Source: DASZZV01 sp035544835
Lineage (GTDB): Bacteria; Acidobacteriota; Thermoanaerobaculia; Gp7-AA8
Length of the DNA stretch: 59,896 bases
Direction: 5' to 3'
Assembly: GCA_035544835.1 (NCBI GenBank)
Contig: DASZZV010000207.1
Coordinates: 1 to 59,896, forward strand
Each line of letters starts with the position of its first letter. Position 1 is the stretch's first letter. Shown here piece after piece: positions 55,703 through 59,896 of the stretch. The position numbers and the translations under genes are program-made. The notes beneath the pieces were generated by a model. It searched no databases, was not told where the DNA came from, and saw nothing but the letters and a program-made list of their open reading frames with translations.

Positions 55703-56806
55703 TCAGGTGGCCTCGTAAAATTCGCGAATCCATCGTGAGATGGTCTCGATGTCGGAAGAGGACAACTGAAATGCCGACGGAAGCCACAGCGCCCTCGGGC
55801 CCTCCACGCTGCTGACCGGGAACCGATCCGGAGCGGCGAGATACGGGGCTTGAGTGTGTAGCGGAAACCAGAACTTTCGGCACTGCGCTCCACGGCTCAG
55901 AAGAAAGGCCTCCAGCTCGTCGCGACGCTCGGCGATGACATCGACCCACTGCGGCGTCTGACCCTCCTCGGGGCGTACATCGAAGATCCGGATCTGGGTT
56001 ACACCTCGCAGATGATGACAATACTCGCGGTAGATGTCTCTCAAGCGATCCACGCGAGCATCGACATAGCTCAGTTGCGCCAGGCCAACGGCGGCCTGAA
56101 GATTCGTCAGCTTGAAGTTGTATCCAATGGCGACGTGAAGATCGGCCCCGCCGGTGCCGCGCGCTGGGCGCCCCTGATCCTTGAGCTCTCGCAAACGATA
56201 GTGGAGATCGTCATCGTCGGTGGCGATGGCGCCTCCCTGACCGGTCATGATGGTCTTGTTCGGCGAGAACGAAAAGCAGCCCGCCTGTCCATGAGTACCA
56301 AGAAATCTCGGACCCGACCTCGATAGAAAGCCCTCCGCCGCATCTTCGATCACGACCAGGCCGTGCTGAGCCGCCATGGTCTGCACCCCGGGCAGATCGG
56401 CCGGGCGGCCGCTGAGATGCACCGGGATGACCGCGCGACAACGGCCTGTAACCTGTCGCTGCGCCGATTCGACATCGATCATGAGGGTGGCCGGATCGAC
56501 ATCGACGAGAACAGGCTTCGCTCCGGCCAGGGTCACGGCATTGGCGGTTGCGATGAACGTGATGTCCGGCACCAGTACCTCGTGACCCGGGCCGACCCCG
56601 GCGGCCATGAGTGCAAGGGTGATGGCCGCCGTGCCGCTGGTGACGGCCACTACATGCCTGGCCCCGAGACGTTCGGCGAGACGCAGCTCGAACTCCTGCG
56701 TTATATCGCCGTCGTTCAGAAATGCGGAGTCGAGCACCGCCTCCACGAGGCCGAGCTCGAGAGCTCCGACCTCGGGCTTCCAGAATGGATATTGAATCGA
56801 GGTCAT
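55703..56806 (-). CDS. DegT/DnrJ/EryC1-family sugar aminotransferase
   Basis: 367 residues. PLP-site features are GTAAITLALMAAGVGPGHEV, VIEDAAEGFLSR and the Schiff-base Lys in FSFSPNKTIMTGQGG. Also GYNFKLTNLQAAVGLAQL. These enzymes transaminate keto-sugar nucleotides at C3 or C4. The start codon shares one base with the acyltransferase stop. An amino sugar that is then N-acylated by the product of the adjacent gene fits the pair. Confidence 0.9.
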   Translation of the reverse strand: MTSIQYPFWKPEVGALELGLVEAVLDSAFLNDGDITQEFELRLAERLGARHVVAVTSGTAAITLALMAAGVGPGHEVLVPDITFIATANAVTLAGAKPVLVDVDPATLMIDVESAQRQVTGRCRAVIPVHLSGRPADLPGVQTMAAQHGLVVIEDAAEGFLSRSGPRFLGTHGQAGCFSFSPNKTIMTGQGGAIATDDDDLHYRLRELKDQGRPARGTGGADLHVAIGYNFKLTNLQAAVGLAQLSYVDARVDRLRDIYREYCHHLRGVTQIRIFDVRPEEGQTPQWVDVIAERRDELEAFLLSRGAQCRKFWFPLHTQAPYLAAPDRFPVSSVEGPRALWLPSAFQLSSSDIETISRWIREFYEAT

Positions 56807-57345
56807 CAGCGATCCGCGAGCTCCAGCTCCTTTTCGAATCGATCGAGTTGTCTGAGCACCGAGTCGCGATCGCGGCGGCTCACCAGCCGGATCGGTGTAC
56901 CGGCATAGACAGACCAGGGCTCGAACACGAAGGCCGGAGGAACGTAGCTGAGCGCGCCGACCACAGATCCCTCGGGTATCTCGTTACCCGGCATGACCAC
57001 GCTGTTCGCACCGACCGCCGTGAGTCGCCCCATGATGACGTCGCCGGCGAGGAAGTTCTCTTTGATCGGAGGGAAGTCCGGCGGGATGATCGTGATCAGA
57101 TCGCGCTTGAAATCGTCGCTGCCGCACCAGATCTTCACACCTGAGGAGAGGCTGCTGAAATCACCGAGCGTGAACTGAACGGACGGACCACCGGCGATGC
57201 TGCAACCCGAGGCGATGTGGCTGTATCGGCCGACCACGACGCGGCTGGACAAGTAACAGAAGTCGTCGATGACCGAGCCCTCTCCTACGGTCAGCAGATC
57301 GGGATTCCTCAGTCGAATGTTGGCGGAGATGATCGGGGCTCGCAT
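56806..57345 (-). CDS. Left-handed beta-helix acyltransferase
   Basis: 179 residues (MRAPIISANIRLRNPDLLTV). Hexapeptide repeats of the LbH fold run through GEGSVIDDFCYLSSRVVVGR, YSHIASGCSIAGGP, LTAVGANSVVMPGNEIPEGS and VVGALSYVPP. Members (WbbJ, WbpD, VioB types) O- or N-acetylate sugars using acetyl-CoA. Position directly before the aminotransferase makes an N-acylation of its product the best guess. Confidence 0.85.
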   Translation of the reverse strand: MRAPIISANIRLRNPDLLTVGEGSVIDDFCYLSSRVVVGRYSHIASGCSIAGGPSVQFTLGDFSSLSSGVKIWCGSDDFKRDLITIIPPDFPPIKENFLAGDVIMGRLTAVGANSVVMPGNEIPEGSVVGALSYVPPAFVFEPWSVYAGTPIRLVSRRDRDSVLRQLDRFEKELELADR

Positions 57346-57351
57346 GAAGAC

Positions 57352-58599
57352 TCAGTCGCCCTCTGTTTTCGAGCTTCCGGCAGCGGCGGCGAGCGGCTCT
57401 TGCGGCTCGACCTCGACGCAGCTCCAGACGTCGACGAGTATCTTTCCGGGTCTCAGCCGCAGTTGCCGGTAAGCACGGTGAGGGGCCCCGATGAAAACGA
57501 CATCGCTCGATGCCACGAGCTCTTCGATGGAGACGAACGAGTTGTCCTTCACGTACGGATCGCTGCACAGCACCCGGTCGGAGGCAAGTAGAAGGAGCTT
57601 GCGGAGCTTGTAGCTGAGCGAGTCGCGCGGGTCATCGCTCTCGGCCTTGAAAGCCATTCCCAGAATTCCGACGGTCTTGTCCGAGAGATCGACCTGTCTC
57701 CCGGTCATTTCGACGAGATGGGATGGAAGCCCTTCGTTGATCAGCATCGCCGAATGGCCGAGGACGAAATGATTCTGGCTGAAGGCGGCGAGCTGCATGG
57801 TGTCTTTCACGAGACATGGTCCTGCTGCAAAGCCGGGCCCGGGCGCGTCGGACATGCGAGGATATTTGAAGCGGCATCCGTGAAGGATTTTGTCGAAATC
57901 GAGAGCGTGCTGGGTGGCGATCATGTAGAACTGATTCACGATCGCGAACTGAATGTAGCGCCAGGCGTTGTTCATCAGTTTGCACAGCTCGGCCTCCATC
58001 GGAGACATCTCGATGAGGTCGCCGATGAATCGACCGAAGAGCGCGCGAACGCGAGCCAGCGTCGAAGGATCAAAGGCGCTGATGATCTGCGGAATCTCCC
58101 GAAACTCCCGGAGGCTATGACCCTGGGTTACCCGTTCCGGGCAGAAGGCGACACCGATGGCGAGACCTCTTTTGCGGAAGTGCTGTTGGATGTGCTCGGA
58201 GATCCCTGGGAAGACAGTGCTCCGCAGAATCAGCGTCTGGCCATCGCGAAGGTACTCCGTGCAGGCATCGAGAGCCTTCTCGATGGCGCTGAACCTCGGG
58301 TTCAGATGTTCATCTACCGGGGTTCCGATCACGAGCACGAGGAACTCGCATTCGGCGATGAGATCGGGTGAGCTTTCCACGGCGAGAAAACCGCCGGCAC
58401 GTACCCGTTCCAGCGTCTGCTGGCCGCCCTCCTCGCTGAACGGCATCCGGCCGCTCCGGATCGTTTCGACAGTCTCCTTATTGGTGTCATAAATGACCGT
58501 CTGGAGACCGACGTCCGCGAACATCAGGGCCAGAGGAAGACCGACGTGTCCAGCGCCACCGATGATTGCCACATCGCGGACAAACGAGGTTTCGGGCAT
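57352..58599 (-). CDS. UDP-sugar 6-dehydrogenase (UDP-ManNAc/UDP-Glc dehydrogenase family)
   Basis: 415 residues from ATG 58599 (MPETSFVRDVAIIGGAGHVG); the longer frame to 58857 runs into the divergent gene. The NAD fold (IIGGAGHVGLPLALMFADVG), LRSTVFPGISEHI, the conserved MNNAWRYIQFAIVNQF with catalytic Lys nearby, the thiolate GPGFAAGPCLVKDT and a C-terminal NAD-like domain (TVGILGMAFKAESDDPRDSL) are present. The enzyme oxidises C6 of a UDP-sugar to the uronic acid in two steps. First gene of the operon; the 38-base gap to the divergent gene must hold both promoters. Confidence 0.88.
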   Translation of the reverse strand: MPETSFVRDVAIIGGAGHVGLPLALMFADVGLQTVIYDTNKETVETIRSGRMPFSEEGGQQTLERVRAGGFLAVESSPDLIAECEFLVLVIGTPVDEHLNPRFSAIEKALDACTEYLRDGQTLILRSTVFPGISEHIQQHFRKRGLAIGVAFCPERVTQGHSLREFREIPQIISAFDPSTLARVRALFGRFIGDLIEMSPMEAELCKLMNNAWRYIQFAIVNQFYMIATQHALDFDKILHGCRFKYPRMSDAPGPGFAAGPCLVKDTMQLAAFSQNHFVLGHSAMLINEGLPSHLVEMTGRQVDLSDKTVGILGMAFKAESDDPRDSLSYKLRKLLLLASDRVLCSDPYVKDNSFVSIEELVASSDVVFIGAPHRAYRQLRLRPGKILVDVWSCVEVEPQEPLAAAAGSSKTEGD

Positions 58600-58637
58600 G
58601 GTCGGGAAGTATAAGCGAGGGGCTAAGATAGTTGGCC

Positions 58638-59708
58638 ATGGCAACGATTCTCGTGACCGGCTCGGCGGGTTTGATCGGATCGCAGTCGGTTCACTTCTTC
58701 GCCCGGCAGGGTCACCGTGTCGTCGGGATCGACAATGACATGCGATCGTTCTTCTTCGGCGACTCCGCGTCCACGTCCTGGAACGCGGCGCTCCTGAAAG
58801 AAAAATATAAAGACCATTACGTCCACTTCCATACGGATGTCCGCGATCGCGATGCAATCGCCCGCATCTTCGAACAGTATGAGTCTTCCCTCGCTCTGGT
58901 CATTCACGCAGCCGCGCAGCCTTCTCACGACTGGGCGGCGACCAATCCCGAGGTCGACTTCACCGTCAATGCCAATGGGACGCTGGCTCTTCTCGAGGCC
59001 ACGCGACGTTACCGGCCGGACATTCCCTTCATCTTTACCTCGACCAATAAAGTCTATGGAGACCAGCCCAATCACCTCCCGCTGCTCGAAACGGAGACCC
59101 GATGGGAGATCGACTCCTCTCACCCTTATGTGAACGGAATCGACGAGACCATGTCCATCGATCAGTCAAAACACTCTTTGTTCGGAGTGTCGAAAGTTGC
59201 TGCAGATCTGATGGTTCAGGAATACGGGCGTTATTTCGGGATGAAGACGGTCGTCTTTCGAGGAGGATGCCTGACCGGCCCGGCGCACTCTGCGGCGAAG
59301 CTGCACGGGTTTCTCGCGTATCTGATGAAATGCTGTATCTCGGGAGAACCGTATACGATCTTCGGTTACCGCGGGAAGCAGGTCAGGGACAACATCCACA
59401 GCGTGGACCTCGTGAGCGCCTTCGATCACTTCTTCCGAAGCCCGCGCGCCGGTGGTGAGGTCTATAACATCGGCGGATCGAGACACAGCAACTGCTCGGT
59501 TCTCGAGGCCATTGCCCTTTGCGAAGAGATCTCCGGGCGCACGATGAATTACGACTACGACGACAACAATCGATCAGGGGATCACATCTGGTATATCTCG
59601 GACGTGGCCAAGTTCAGGCGCCATTTCCCAGACTGGGAATTCAAGTACGACCTGCGGCAGATTCTCGAGGATATCTACAGAGGCCAGATCGCGGGAACGA
59701 GGGTTTAG
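58638..59708 (+). CDS. CDP-paratose 2-epimerase-type SDR enzyme
   Basis: 356 residues from ATG 58638 (MATILVTGSAGLIGSQSVHF). The specific blocks are FTSTNKVYGDQPNHLPLLET, SKHSLFGVSKVAADLMVQEY and VFRGGCLTGPAHSAAKLHGF. The catalytic Tyr-Lys pair is shifted to HSLFGVSK (usual YxxxK has Phe/Ser here), as in the tyvelose epimerase group, where a Ser-Thr and another Tyr (KVYGD) act. The family converts CDP-paratose to CDP-tyvelose. The rest of the CDP-sugar path is not in this window. Divergent from the operon at 58599. Confidence 0.82.
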   Translation: MATILVTGSAGLIGSQSVHFFARQGHRVVGIDNDMRSFFFGDSASTSWNAALLKEKYKDHYVHFHTDVRDRDAIARIFEQYESSLALVIHAAAQPSHDWAATNPEVDFTVNANGTLALLEATRRYRPDIPFIFTSTNKVYGDQPNHLPLLETETRWEIDSSHPYVNGIDETMSIDQSKHSLFGVSKVAADLMVQEYGRYFGMKTVVFRGGCLTGPAHSAAKLHGFLAYLMKCCISGEPYTIFGYRGKQVRDNIHSVDLVSAFDHFFRSPRAGGEVYNIGGSRHSNCSVLEAIALCEEISGRTMNYDYDDNNRSGDHIWYISDVAKFRRHFPDWEFKYDLRQILEDIYRGQIAGTRV

Positions 59709-59896
59709 GACCAGCCCCGGGGGCGTTTGAGAATAGCCCAGGACGAAGTCCTGGGAGCACCGGGCGGAGCCCGGTGTGTGAGGCCCGGAGGGCCGCGGAG
59801 CTGGTAGCCAGTGGTGAGCGAAGCGAACCACTGGAAGACGTCACGAATCAATCATTTGCTTGAAGTTTCACCGAGCCCCGGCAGGGGCGAAAGCCG
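59709..59896. repeat. REP-like repeats, third copy of the transposase-linked unit
   Basis: 59755-59776 is a CACCGGGC..GCCCGGTG palindrome like that at 10820. 59782-59834 repeats 563-615 almost exactly (GGCCCGGAGGGCC, CTGGTAGCCAG, GTGGTGAGCGAAGCGAACCA). 59875-59888 is GCCCCGGCAGGGGC, matching 641-658. No gene is seen to the window end. Confidence 0.8.

Overview
The window is a GC-rich, gene-dense piece of bacterial chromosome. It encodes a FadL-like outer-membrane protein, several lipoproteins and an O-antigen-type sugar cluster, so the cell is almost certainly diderm. It also carries dispersed palindromic repeats, a REP-associated transposase, PIN and nucleotidyltransferase toxin-antitoxin debris and two YfhO-family membrane proteins. 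Together these fit a free-living bacterium of the Acidobacteriota or a neighbouring phylum. That placement is inference from gene content, not from a marker tree. There is no rRNA operon and no CRISPR array.

Layout: 1-0.7 kb is a truncated REP transposase with its repeats. 0.7-11.9 kb is accessory and housekeeping: a secreted cohesin-like protein, an orphan NtrC-type regulator with DUF192 and rhomboid-like genes, a decayed RelE-type module, a zinc-ribbon Arg/Pro-rich protein, a YfhO protein, a pterin synthase with the PTPS-III motif, DUF1802 and a J-domain protein. 11.9-13.9 kb holds an ECF sigma factor, its zinc anti-sigma factor and an ITPase. 14-18.5 kb holds a hydrolase, two tandem Ser/Thr/Met-rich lipoproteins and the coaE-folD-ubiE operon on the minus strand.

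18.7-45 kb is a long, mostly plus-strand core block: rplM-rpsI, rpsB-tsf, pyrH-frr-ispD-ispF-gltX-pyrD-rlmB-yfhO, then tRNA-Thr/Tyr/Gly/Thr, rpmG, tRNA-Trp, secE, nusG, rplK-rplA-rplJ-rplL and rpoB-rpoC. Two things interrupt the usual order. A yceI plus nucleotidyltransferase insertion sits between tsf and pyrH, and tuf is absent between tRNA-Thr and rpmG. Intergenic gaps in this block hold two families of long palindromes.

45-49 kb is a toxin-antitoxin graveyard: an intact vapBC, a duplicated antitoxin promoter, a 57-bp fragment of rpoC, a vapC tail and a nucleotidyltransferase with an internal deletion. A lipoprotein and a FadL-like gene are embedded in it. 49-51 kb holds an rRNA methyltransferase and an ornithine-cyclodeaminase-family enzyme. 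51-59.7 kb is a seven-gene minus-strand surface-sugar operon with a divergent CDP-paratose-type epimerase. The window closes in the same REP repeat that follows the transposase at its start.

The most unusual signal is in rpoB. It carries an insert of about 60 residues with eight cysteines in four pairs. The first half has exactly the CxC-x12-CxxC spacing and WECxCG context of the zinc-binding domain of RpoC, encoded just downstream.
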